Source: Anaerolineales bacterium (GTDB lineage Bacteria > Chloroflexota > Anaerolineae > Anaerolineales > Villigracilaceae). Taken from it: 33,283 nt of DNA. Each line of letters starts with the position of its first letter. Position 1 is the first letter of the stretch. Below the pieces are notes generated by a model. That model made no database searches. It had not been told where the DNA came from and saw nothing but the letters and a program-made list of their open reading frames with translations. The stretch spans positions 1-33,283 of the forward strand of contig JASEHI010000026.1 in the NCBI GenBank assembly GCA_030018695.1, given 5' to 3'. Below, piece by piece: positions 21,501 to 31,910 of the stretch. The position numbers were made by a program, and so were the translations under genes.

Positions 21501-22560
21501 CCTGGATGAACTCCAGGGTCTCCTTCATATACCGCTGCGGCTCTCGTCCGAACAAATGCGCACTCTGGCTGAAGACCCGCTCGAACTCGAAGATGTCATC
21601 CGTGAGCAGATCGAGAATTCCCTGCTCGCTCTGACCCTCTCCCGCCTGATTGCGACCATCGAGTTTCGCCTGGGCGAAAGTCTCGGCCTGCCCCCGGCCG
21701 AACTCCAGAAGCTGGACTGGGACAAGATCGTTGAGCGCATTGAGTCAAAAACCATCGAGGCGCTCACTGCCCGGCAGGAACGGCTGGTCGGCGAGGACGG
21801 CCAGATCACCCGCGACCTGGATTCCGCCCTCGAACGCCAGGGCGAAGTCCCACTCGACGATCAGATGCGCTTGCGCCTGCTCTTGCTCATCGCGCAGGGC
21901 GCGCGCACCTATTTTGACAGCAAGACTCATCGCCAGATGCGCCAGGTCTTCACCCGGCTGCATTACGCCTATTTGGGCAATGAACTGCTGGCGGACGCCT
22001 CACCCGAATCCCTGACGGATGAGGTGCTGGAACACCTCGAGCAGGCGCAGATTGCCCTGCGCGGCGCCTGGGGCGAGAGCGAGTTGCGCCGCCTGAGCCA
22101 GAATGCGAATCGCATCGCGGACCTCGGGCCGGCTGCCGCCATTTTGGGCGCAGAGCGTCTCGAGCAGCCCCCCGCGACCCTCTCCGAAGCCGAACGCGCT
22201 ACCCTGAGCGAAGAGCTTGGCCGCCGCGTCCAGACCGAAATCTACCGCCAGGTGCTGCTCGGGGCGATTACAGAGCTATGGGTGGATTACCTGACCCGCG
22301 TCGAGGCGCTGCGCGTTTCCATCGGGCTGGAGGCCTACGCCCAGCGTGATCCGCTGGTACAATACAAAAGTCGGGCTTCCGAGATGTTCCAAAACCTGCT
22401 CGGCGAGATCCGCGCCGCGGTCATCAGCCGCATTTTCCTCTACCAACCGCGCCCATTCGCCCCCGCGCAATTGGAAACGGCCTCCGAACCGGCCCCGGCT
22501 GGCGCCCCTGCCGCTCTGGCACAAACAGCCTCGCGTAAGAAGAAACGGCACCGGCATTAA
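18511..22560 (+). CDS. secA: Preprotein translocase ATPase SecA, oversized
   Basis: SecA drives post-translational export through SecYEG. The motor is intact: Walker A MRTGEGKT (117-124), VDEVD (248-252), [23 protein letters not shown] and [41 protein letters not shown]. At 1349 residues it is far longer than the usual 800-1000. Extra material includes a loop in NBD1 ([15 protein letters not shown]), about 90 residues in NBD2 between LSNRLR and [10 protein letters not shown] (about 547-635), and roughly 450 helical residues after the motor. A G/C-tract palindrome (19936-19971) adds [10 protein letters not shown] near residues 477-487. The end is a Lys/His-rich tail (SRKKKRHRH) without the usual zinc-binding Cys motif. 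Confidence 0.95.
   Translation: [1349 protein letters not shown]
19936..19971. repeat. G/C-tract palindrome inside secA
   Basis: GCCT, seven C, TGT, seven G, A, CGGGA, six G, TCC. It matches 34 of 36 bases with the copy in iorA at 29031-29066. It can fold into a C-tract/G-tract hairpin and has enough G runs for a quadruplex. It is in frame and adds residues to the protein. Confidence 0.85.
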
Positions 22561-22630
22561 ACGTGCCACGTGCCAGGTGTCAAGTGTCAGGTACCTGAAA
22601 CATGACACCTGATACCTGACATCTGGAACT
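22561..22630. repeat. Palindromic degenerate repeat between secA and add
   Basis: Words of the CAGGTGT, CAAGTGT, CAGGTAC type run in a 7-base register and are mirrored by GACACCTGATACCTGACA. Two pairings are visible: AGGTGTCA with TGACACCT, and TGTCAGGTA with TACCTGACA. It may end secA transcription, although no T run follows. Confidence 0.7.
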
Positions 22631-22631
22631 T

Positions 22632-23692
22632 ATGGATTATCAGAAACTCCCCAAAGTCGAACTTCACCGCCACCTCGAAGGCTCCTTGCGCCTGGCGACC
22701 ATGCTGGATATTGCCAGAGCGCACGGGATCACTGTCCCGACCAATACCACGCGGCGGAGCATTCGTTGTCACCTGCGCCATCTCGTCCAGGTGCAAAACG
22801 GTGAACCTTTCACCTACCAGAATTTCCTGGCCAAGTTCACCACATTGCGCATGTTCTACCGCTCGCCGGAGGTCATTGACCGCATCACCCGCGAGGCAAT
22901 CGAGGACGCGGTCAAGGATAACGTCCGCTACCTGGAATTGCGTTTCACACCCGTTGCTCTCAGCCGCGCCGACCGAGTAGGTGCTGCGCAGCGTTTTCCC
23001 ATGGGTGAAGTCATGGACTGGGTCTGCGAGAGCGCCCAGCAGGCGGCCGGCGAGTTCGGCATTATGGTGCGTCTGCTGGCCAGCGTCAATCGCCATGAGA
23101 GCCTGGAATTGGCGGAGCAGGTGGCCTGGCTGGCTGCTGACCGTATCGAAAAAGGACTGGTCGGCCTCGACCTGGCCGGGAACGAGGCGGAATTTCCCCT
23201 CCAGCCTTTCACCGGCATCTTCCACGAGGCGCGGCAGGCCGGTTTGCGCATCACCGTCCACGCCGGAGAGTGGGCCGGGGCAGCCAGTGTGCGCAGCGCG
23301 CTGGAAGAGATGCAGGCCGAGCGCATCGGGCATGGCGTGTGCATTTTAGAAGATCAATCCGTGGTGGCACTGGCCCGCGAGCGGGGCGCCACCTTTGATG
23401 TCTGTCTGACCAGCAATTATCAGAGCGGCGTCGTCGCCTCGCTGGAAGCGCATCCGTTGTTGAAGATGCTGGAAGCCGGTCTGAATGTCACGCTGGCCAC
23501 CGACGACCCTGGCATCTCGCAGATCACGCTGGGCGACGAGTATCGCCAGGCCTGTGAGACCCTGGGGATGACGCGCCAGGTATTGCACGAGCGCATCCTC
23601 GCCGCGGCGCGAGCGGCTTTCCTGTCAGATGAGGAGCGCGCTGGACTGGTTAACCGACTAAAGAAAGAAATATGGACGCCAAAGGAGTTTGT

Positions 23693-23696
<4 letters not shown>
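22632..23696 (+). CDS. add: Adenosine deaminase
   Basis: The 354-residue enzyme deaminates adenosine (or a related purine) to inosine in purine salvage. It is a TIM-barrel amidohydrolase with every zinc and catalytic motif: ELHRHLEGS (H12, H14), [15 protein letters not shown] (H210, E213), ERIGHG (H234) and LATDDP (D291, D292). The length is typical. The stop codon overlaps the start of aconitase (ATGA at 23693-23696), so the two are translationally coupled. A stretch around residues 38-52 ([17 protein letters not shown]) is unlike most family members. Adenine deaminases of the same fold are the alternative. Confidence 0.93.
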
Positions 23697-26527
<2,831 letters not shown>

Positions 26528-26604
26528 GTCTAATCATGCTAACTGAAAGCCAAGTGGCGGGTTATTGCTATCATCACCAAAAACTCTGACAAAAAGAGAG
26601 CTGA

Positions 26605-27291
26605 ATGTCGAAAAATAAAATACTTTACTCGTTGGGGCGGATCATCGTCCGCTTGTATGCGCGTCTGATGTTTAATCTGGATATCCGCTGGTACGATGAC
26701 CCTTCGCCGGGGCCAAAGCTGTTCGTTGCCAATCACCCCAGCGCAACCGACCCATTTCTCATTCACTTGATCTCACCTCAACCGATGAGCGTGCTGATCA
26801 CGGTCAATGCCTTTACGGTGCCGCTGCTGGGCTACTATCTGCGCAAAACCCGGCAGATTTGCGTGGACCCAAGTCAGGGTAGCGCGGCGTTGGAGGAAGC
26901 CCGCCGGCTGCTCGAAAATGGACGCCCGGTGGCGGTCTTCCCCGAGGGCCTGATCAGTCCGCAGGAGGGCGGATTCCACTCCCCGCGCAGCGGCGCGGCG
27001 CGGCTGGCCTTGAAGACTGGCGTGCCGGTGATTCCGGTCGGTATTTACCTGCCCCGTGAGCGGACCATGCGCATCACCTCGGGTATCAGCGGCAAGAAGA
27101 CGACGGCCAATTGGTATCTGCGCGGACCGTACAGCGTCACTGTCGGCCAGCCGATGAAATTCGAGGGCAATGCCGAAGACCGTGAGCAGGTGCGCGGCGT
27201 GACGCACAGGATCATGGAAAGCATCCGGGCGATGGCGCAAGAAAGCGAGCAACGCCTGCGCAGACGGCGATTGGTGAAATCGCCGGTATAG
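26605..27291 (+). CDS. PlsC-like 1-acyl-glycerol-3-phosphate acyltransferase
   Basis: The 228-residue protein belongs to the lysophosphatidic acid acyltransferase (PlsC) family, which adds the second acyl chain in phospholipid synthesis at the membrane. The catalytic block I NHPSATD (H44, D49) and block III FPEG (112-115) are present, with VPVIPVGIYLP as block IV. The N-terminus (ILYSLGRIIVRLYARLMF) is an amphipathic or membrane-associated helix. The basic tail (RLRRRRLVKSPV) suggests contact with the membrane surface. Other acyl acceptors (ornithine lipids, lysophospholipids) cannot be excluded. A strong bidirectional terminator follows. Confidence 0.85.
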   Translation: MSKNKILYSLGRIIVRLYARLMFNLDIRWYDDPSPGPKLFVANHPSATDPFLIHLISPQPMSVLITVNAFTVPLLGYYLRKTRQICVDPSQGSAALEEARRLLENGRPVAVFPEGLISPQEGGFHSPRSGAARLALKTGVPVIPVGIYLPRERTMRITSGISGKKTTANWYLRGPYSVTVGQPMKFEGNAEDREQVRGVTHRIMESIRAMAQESEQRLRRRRLVKSPV

Positions 27292-27313
27292 GCCAGATAG
27301 AAAATCAAAACAT

Positions 27314-27377
27314 CCCACAGGCTTTTGAACCCTTCGGGTTGAGACCCTCAGGGCAACGCCTGCGGGACGTTTTTTTT
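27314..27377. terminator. Bidirectional terminator between the PlsC-like gene and iorB
   Basis: CCCACAGGC (27314-27322) pairs with GCCTGCGGG (27358-27366) with one mismatch, around a smaller AACCCTTCGGGTT hairpin. Eight T follow (27370-27377) on the plus strand, overlapping the iorB stop codon. On the minus strand the hairpin is followed by a T-rich stretch, so it can serve both genes. The arm belongs to the same palindrome family as those at 2646-2797. Confidence 0.85.
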
Positions 27378-27978
27378 ACTTCACTGCCTCACGTCCGGCC
27401 CGAAAGGCCTTTTCGTTGATGGCGATGTGCTTCGCCGGGGCGTGGGCTTTGATGGCTTCCAGCCATTCGCTTTCCGGCGTATCCAACAGCGCCGAAAGCG
27501 CGCCGAGAATGGCGACGTTGGCCGTTTTGGGATTGCCGACACTTTCCGTGATCTCTTGACCGTCCACCCAGTGCACCGCGCCAGCCGCGCTGGCTAACGT
27601 GGAACGAACCAGCGCGTCTTCCGGATATTTGACATCCCCGGCCTTGACGGTGATTGGTTCGATGGCCTGGTCATTGACCAGCACGATGCCGCCGGGTCGG
27701 AGATGATCGAGGTAGCGGAGAGCCTCCAGTTTCTCGAAGGCCACCAGAAAGTCCACCTCACCCTTGCCGATAATGGGGGAAAAAACCTGTTCGCCCCAGC
27801 GCACGTACGAGGTCACGCTGCCGCCGCGCTGCGACATGCCGTGGATCTCGGCCTTTTTAGCCTCGTATCCCAGCCGGACGCCCAATTCCGCCAGGATGTC
27901 GCTTGCTAAAATCGTGCCCTGCCCACCAACACCCGCCAGCATGAAGTTGATGTTCTTAGAGGGTTTCTTTTCAGTCAT
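27376..27978 (-). CDS. iorB: Indolepyruvate:ferredoxin oxidoreductase, beta subunit
   Basis: The 200-residue protein is the gamma-type (small) subunit of the 2-oxoacid:ferredoxin oxidoreductase family. IorAB oxidises aryl pyruvates from aromatic amino acids to aryl-acetyl-CoA, reducing ferredoxin. Family words are MLAGVGGQGTILASDILAE, EIHGMSQRGGSVTSYVRWG and VNDQ, ending GALSALLDTPESEWLEAI. The ATG at 27978 is chosen because GAGGA precedes it and the conserved part starts at once; longer in-frame starts at 27999 and 28122 read repeat-like sequence. The gene lies downstream of iorA, separated by a 251-base repeat region. Confidence 0.88.
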   Translation of the reverse strand: MTEKKPSKNINFMLAGVGGQGTILASDILAELGVRLGYEAKKAEIHGMSQRGGSVTSYVRWGEQVFSPIIGKGEVDFLVAFEKLEALRYLDHLRPGGIVLVNDQAIEPITVKAGDVKYPEDALVRSTLASAAGAVHWVDGQEITESVGNPKTANVAILGALSALLDTPESEWLEAIKAHAPAKHIAINEKAFRAGREAVK

Positions 27979-28229
27979 GGTGATTTCCTCGACCAGCATT
28001 TTCGAACCTTCGCTTCTACTATACTTCAAACGGCACAAAATGAGTTTTTTGCCGTGAAACCTCAGACAACGAATGTTCAACGAATAAACGAATAAACGAA
28101 TACCTGTCTTCTTTTGGCTCAAAATCCAACTTCTACTTCATTCGTTTATTCGTTTCCGTTTCGTTGACTTCATTCGTTTATTCGTTTCCCATTCGTTGAC
28201 AAGTTTGGTGCATAAACGAAAAGTTCGAG
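27979..28229. repeat. iorA-iorB spacer with an inverted AACGAATA array
   Basis: AACGAAT(A) units run at 28067-28103 and appear in reverse complement (CATTCGTT, TATTCGTT words) at 28139-28200, so the spacer can form a long imperfect hairpin. No gene is supported here. The layout separates two subunit genes that are usually almost adjacent. Confidence 0.8.
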
Positions 28230-30074
28230 TTATGTCCGTGCACAGTATAATTCCGCCATCTGGCTGCGAAACAGGATCGCATCGCGCGGGCAGACCTGGG
28301 CGCAGATCTCGCAGCCGGTGCACATCGAAACGTCAATCTCGGCCAGCGGACGATCATATTTGGCGTCCATCTTCTCAGATTTGAGAATGGCCGGGCAGCC
28401 AATGCGGAAGCAGATCGTACAGCCGTTGCATTTCTCTTCGATGACCTTGAGCGGCAGCCACTCTTTTCGCTCTTCGGGCAGCAGGGCGCAGGCGCGGCGG
28501 GTGATGAGCACCGCCGGGCCTTCTTCCTTGAGCCAGGCTTTCAGCGTCTTCTCGATGGATTCGACATCCAGGGCGTCCACCGTCGCCACGCGCTGGATGC
28601 CCAGGGCGCGCACCAGCGGCTCCAGTTCGATCTGCACCGTCTCTTTTTGCTGGAGCGTCCGCCCCGTGCCCGGATTTTCCTGATGGCCGGTCATGCCGGT
28701 AATGCGGTTGTCCATAATGATGGTGATGACGTTGCTGCGATTGTAGGCCACATTGAGCAGGGCCGGGATGCCGGTGTGGAAGAAGGTCGAATCGCCCAAG
28801 ACGGCGAAGTGACGCTCGCTGTCGTCGGCGACGGCCGCGCCGTGCGCCACGCCGATGCTGGCGCCCATGCAGCCGCAGGTGTCTATCGCGTTGAGCGGCG
28901 GGATGACGCCCAGCGTGTAGCAGCCGATGTCGCCGTTGATCGGCAGGCCAATCTTATGCAGGATGTAGAGCGTGCTGCGGTGCGGGCAACCGGCGCACAA
29001 CACCGGCGGGCGGGCAGGGAGGCTGATGGTGGCCTCCCCCCCTGTGGGGGGGGCGGGAGGGGGGGCCACCGGCAGAAGTCCAGCCTTGATCCCGGCGGCG
29101 CAGACAGAGGCCGGGTCCAGTTCGCCGATCAGCGGGAAAATCGTCTTTGTGTTCGGATATAAGGTCAGGTTTTCCGGCTGGTACATCTCGATCCCCATCA
29201 AGCGCACCTGCTCCTCGATGAACGGATCGAGTTCTTCCAGCACGATCAAGCGCTCGACACGACTGGCAAAATCCGCGATCATGCGCTTGGGCAGCGGGTA
29301 GACCATGCCAAGTTTAAGCACGCTGGCTTGCGGGAAGACCTCGCGGGCGTACTGGTAGGCCACCCCGGCGGTGATGATGCCCAGCGAGGCGGAGCGCATT
29401 TCGATGCGGTTGTGCTCGTATGTTTCGGCGAATTCGGCCAGCTCGAGGATGCGCTGCTCGATGACCGGGTGCCGCCGGCGCGCGTTGGCCGGGATCATGA
29501 CATACTTGGCCGGGTTGCGCGGGTACTTCTCGCTGCGCGGCGGCTGGTCACAGCGCGTCCCGACCTCGACCAGCGTGCTGGTGTGGCACAGGCGCGTCGT
29601 CAGCCGCAGCAGGACGGGTGTATCGAATTGTTCGCTCAGATCGAAGGCGGCCACGGTCAGGTCTTTGGCCTCCTGGCTGTCGGCTGGCTCCAGGCATGGC
29701 ACGCGGGCAAATTTGGCAAACTGGCGGTTATCCTGCTCGTTCTGCGACGAGTGCATCGAGGGGTCGTCCGCCGAGATGACCACCAACCCCGCCTCCGCGC
29801 CGGTCATGGCAGCGTAGAAAAAGGCATCCGCGGCCACGTTCAGCCCAACGTGCTTCATGGATGCCAGGGCGCGCCGCCCGGCATAGGCCGCGCCGATGGC
29901 CGCGTCCAAAGCAACCTTTTCGTTGGGCGCCCATTCGGCGTATACGCCAGGGAAGCGGGCAAGGTGCTCCAGGATTTCGGTGCTGGGCGTGCCGGGATAG
30001 GCCGAGGCGACCGTCACGCCGGCTTCCCACGCGCCGTGCGCTACCGCCTCGTTGCCGGAAAGTAAACGCTTCAT
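28230..30074 (-). CDS. iorA: Indolepyruvate:ferredoxin oxidoreductase, alpha subunit
   Basis: The 614-residue subunit carries thiamine pyrophosphate and two iron-sulfur clusters. It starts MKRLLSGNEAVAHGAWEAGV after AGGGAG. SAYPGTPSTEI and EWAPNEKVALDAAIGAAYAGRRAL form the pyrimidine-binding domain; GDIGCYTLG, GDSTFFHTGI and DNRITGMTGHQ form the TPP-magnesium site. A C-terminal ferredoxin domain has CNGCTICFRIGCP and CTGCEICAQVCP. LPARPPVLCAGCPHRS is the family's cysteine motif, and directly before it a G/C-tract palindrome (29028-29070) adds APPPAPPTGGEA in frame. IorA with IorB would be a cytoplasmic complex for aromatic amino acid fermentation. Confidence 0.93.
   Translation of the reverse strand: MKRLLSGNEAVAHGAWEAGVTVASAYPGTPSTEILEHLARFPGVYAEWAPNEKVALDAAIGAAYAGRRALASMKHVGLNVAADAFFYAAMTGAEAGLVVISADDPSMHSSQNEQDNRQFAKFARVPCLEPADSQEAKDLTVAAFDLSEQFDTPVLLRLTTRLCHTSTLVEVGTRCDQPPRSEKYPRNPAKYVMIPANARRRHPVIEQRILELAEFAETYEHNRIEMRSASLGIITAGVAYQYAREVFPQASVLKLGMVYPLPKRMIADFASRVERLIVLEELDPFIEEQVRLMGIEMYQPENLTLYPNTKTIFPLIGELDPASVCAAGIKAGLLPVAPPPAPPTGGEATISLPARPPVLCAGCPHRSTLYILHKIGLPINGDIGCYTLGVIPPLNAIDTCGCMGASIGVAHGAAVADDSERHFAVLGDSTFFHTGIPALLNVAYNRSNVITIIMDNRITGMTGHQENPGTGRTLQQKETVQIELEPLVRALGIQRVATVDALDVESIEKTLKAWLKEEGPAVLITRRACALLPEERKEWLPLKVIEEKCNGCTICFRIGCPAILKSEKMDAKYDRPLAEIDVSMCTGCEICAQVCPRDAILFRSQMAELYCART
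29028..29070. repeat. G/C-tract palindrome inside iorA
   Basis: GGTGGCC and GGCCACC form the outermost arms around seven C, TGT, eight G, CGGGA and seven G. Bases 29031-29066 match the secA element in 34 of 36 positions. Because iorA is on the minus strand, the element is read in the opposite direction from secA, and still keeps the frame. Confidence 0.85.
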
Positions 30075-30107
30075 GATCGCTCCCTGTAGATGGATAGGCT
30101 GCCGGTA

Positions 30108-30140
30108 AAAAGTGATGAGTGACAAGTGATGGTGTAAGGT
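30108..30140 (+). repeat. Short AGTGATGAGTGACAAGTGATGG degenerate repeat upstream of iorA
   Basis: Three AGTGAxxx words stand side by side in the iorA leader. A TATAAT on the minus strand at 30150-30155 lies upstream, so the words would be transcribed in the iorA mRNA leader. Confidence 0.5.
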
Positions 30141-30221
30141 TAGGCTTGTATTATATTTGATTATGGTGAAGGCAGGCTTGTGACATTCACCATTGGAAGA
30201 ACTGACATTCGTCCTCATACC

Positions 30222-30262
30222 AATAAAACTTCCGCAACCACTGAGGCTTCGGAAGTTTTATT
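30222..30262. terminator. 13-bp stem palindrome, likely terminator of the nucleosidase gene
   Basis: AATAAAACTTCCG (30222-30234) and CGGAAGTTTTATT (30250-30262) pair perfectly around a 15-base loop. The TTTTATT end of each arm supplies a U-rich tail on either strand. It lies past the stop of the nucleosidase gene (minus strand) and before iorA. Confidence 0.75.
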
Positions 30263-30347
30263 GAGATCGGTGGGCGGCGCTTATCTCATACCGCCGGTGC
30301 CATTTCGTATGGCCTGACTTCTCGTTCCAACACATCCTTTGTCTGTT

Positions 30348-31112
30348 TCATGGAGATAGGGCAGGTGACGGCAGGCTTAACACAGCGACCAACGCTATTG
30401 CCGCGTTCTTTGCGGCTCTCTCGACATTCTGGCTTAGCCGTATGGATTGAAGAATAATTCGAGGATGGCGGAGAGCCATCTTGATTAGCTTGCCAATCTG
30501 CAAGTTCGAATCTTTGTCTGTCACTGCCTCGAGGTCAAAGGGAACCGGCGCTTGGGGGCCATCGCTCACCGCGCGCAGAGCCAGGAGCGGTATCCTATGT
30601 TCTGCTGCAACGCGTGCAATACCAGCCGTCTCCATTTCCAGGACTGGATATGCCATCCTCTCTGGCTGCAATTGGACAGCTTGAGAACCTCGCGTGGTGA
30701 TGGCAGTCCCGGAAACCAAACGCGCCCCGCGCACCTGCAGCGCTCGAGCAGCCGCCTGTTGGGCTGCATCAGACAAAGAGGCCAAACCCTGAAACTGACT
30801 TGGGATACCCTTATCCAACAAGCAGGTATGACTGGCAACGACCACATCCCCGATCTGTAGATCATCCTTTACTGCACCCGCTACGCCGAAAGAGACGAGA
30901 AATTGCGGACTTGTCACTGCCAGAAGGGCGCGGGTGGCCTCCATAGCGCGCCGAATACCCATACCTGACTGGACTAACAGGCAATTCCGGTCGAATAGCC
31001 GGAAACGATACCCACGCAACGCTCCAAGCGTGATTCGCTCCCACTTTCCGATGCGGCAGAGGAGCGCGCTACTTTCCTGCGGCATCGCCGCGATCAAACC
31101 TATTATGTCCAT
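30348..31112 (-). CDS. Nucleoside phosphorylase/nucleosidase family protein (MTAN or HpnG-like)
   Basis: The 254-residue protein has the purine nucleoside phosphorylase/MTAN fold: IIGLIAAMPQESSALL at the start, LLVQSGMGIRRAMEATRALL, SFGVAGAVKDDLQIGDVVVA, the ribose-binding LEMETAGIARVA and the catalytic-Asp block LLALRAVSDGP. The tail (KLIKMALRHPRIILQSIRLSQNVERAAKNAAIAL) resembles hopanoid-associated phosphorylases (HpnG), which cleave adenosylhopane, but no hopanoid gene lies nearby. Cleavage of methylthioadenosine or S-adenosylhomocysteine is the other option. The ATG at 31112 starts the conserved fold; an upstream in-frame start (31172) adds 20 residues of no clear quality. Confidence 0.75.
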   Translation of the reverse strand: MDIIGLIAAMPQESSALLCRIGKWERITLGALRGYRFRLFDRNCLLVQSGMGIRRAMEATRALLAVTSPQFLVSFGVAGAVKDDLQIGDVVVASHTCLLDKGIPSQFQGLASLSDAAQQAAARALQVRGARLVSGTAITTRGSQAVQLQPERMAYPVLEMETAGIARVAAEHRIPLLALRAVSDGPQAPVPFDLEAVTDKDSNLQIGKLIKMALRHPRIILQSIRLSQNVERAAKNAAIALVAVLSLPSPALSP

Positions 31113-31254
31113 GGGGGCTGTAGAGTGGATTGCACGGCTGTTTACGTTATGGCTCAACGGCAGGGCAGACAAGGCTGCTTACCATTATCGCGCCAATTCT
31201 GGCAACGCCTGCCCTGAGTTGGCAAAGGGGCGGTGAGTTCAGGAGAAGATGGCG

Positions 31255-31581
31255 TTAGCCCGCTGTAACGGGTTGGGGAGCAATGGGCTGTTGCAGAACC
31301 TTAACTTCACGTTGGATGCGCTCACTCAGTTCAGTTTCTGCTGCTTCGAGATCATAACGTACCTGTAACCGCAGCCAAACTCCCGCGCTGGTGCCAAAGT
31401 AACGCGCCAGCCTCATCGCAGTATCTACTGTAATAGAGCGTTGACCGCGAATAATTTGGCTGACACGGATGGGTGATACGCCAATATCCTGCGCCAGGCG
31501 ATACTGGCTTAGCCCAAGCGGTTTCACGAAATCTTCCAAAAGGATTTCACCTGGGTGAATTGGGGAGAGCAGTTTATCCAT
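31255..31581 (-). CDS. higA: HigA-type antitoxin
   Basis: The 108-residue protein is an XRE-family helix-turn-helix repressor of HigA type. IHPGEILLEDFVKPLGLSQYRLAQDIGVSPIRVSQIIRGQRSITVDTAMRLARYFGTSAGVWLRLQ is the complete family pattern. It would neutralise HigB and repress the operon. The ATG is 9 bases after the HigB stop, and its ribosome binding site (GAGGA) overlaps that stop codon. Toxin-first gene order is usual for HigBA. The C-terminal tail (LQQPIAPQPVTAG) is short and disordered. Confidence 0.92.
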   Translation of the reverse strand: MDKLLSPIHPGEILLEDFVKPLGLSQYRLAQDIGVSPIRVSQIIRGQRSITVDTAMRLARYFGTSAGVWLRLQVRYDLEAAETELSERIQREVKVLQQPIAPQPVTAG

Positions 31582-31590
31582 AAAAGTTCC

Positions 31591-31875
31591 TCACGAATGG
31601 TAATCCTCGATTTCTACATTCCTGGCTTTGTTTTGAACCCACTCGAAACAAATACGCCATTGGTCATTGATGCGGATACTGTAATGCCCTGAACGGTCAC
31701 CCTTGAGTTTTTCGAACCTGTTGCCAGGGACAGCTTGTAAATCCTGCAAATCTTCGGCATCATCCAGGTACAACAACTTGCGTCGAGCGGTGCGTTGAAT
31801 CTCTATCGGCAGTCTCCGGGAAATTCCGCCGAGGAATATCTTTTCGGTTTCTTTGGACGCGAAGGACTCGATCAC
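31591..31875 (-). CDS. higB: HigB-type (RelE superfamily) toxin
   Basis: The 94-residue protein is a ribosome-dependent mRNA interferase of the HigB/RelE fold. MIESFASKETEKIFLG, RRKLLYLDDAEDLQDLQAVPGNRFEKLKGDRSGHYSIRINDQWRICFEW and EIEDYHS are the family pattern, including the basic and aromatic residues near IRINDQWRI. The GTG at 31875 is the start; it coincides with the predicted transcription start, so the toxin would be translated from a leaderless mRNA, whereas higA has its own ribosome binding site. This difference may keep the toxin less abundant than the antitoxin (inference). Confidence 0.92.
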   Translation of the reverse strand: MIESFASKETEKIFLGGISRRLPIEIQRTARRKLLYLDDAEDLQDLQAVPGNRFEKLKGDRSGHYSIRINDQWRICFEWVQNKARNVEIEDYHS

Positions 31876-31881
31876 GATGGA

Positions 31882-31910
31882 ATAATATCACCCCGCGATA
31901 ACATCGTCAA
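31882..31910 (-). promoter_or_regulatory. higBA promoter, leaderless
   Basis: On the minus strand TTGACG (31910-31905), a 17-base spacer ending in TGA, and TATTAT (31887-31882) form an extended -10 promoter. Position +1 is 31875, the G of the higB GTG. The -35 hexamer and the start-codon geometry are the same as for brnTA. Confidence 0.75.

Noticed and set aside
30285-30351. A 21-codon minus-strand frame (MKQTKDVLEREVRPYEMAPAV) overlapping the nucleosidase stop by ATGA
   Set aside because: The overlap is suggestive of a coupled small gene or precursor peptide, but there is no family match, ribosome site or modifying enzyme nearby to support it.
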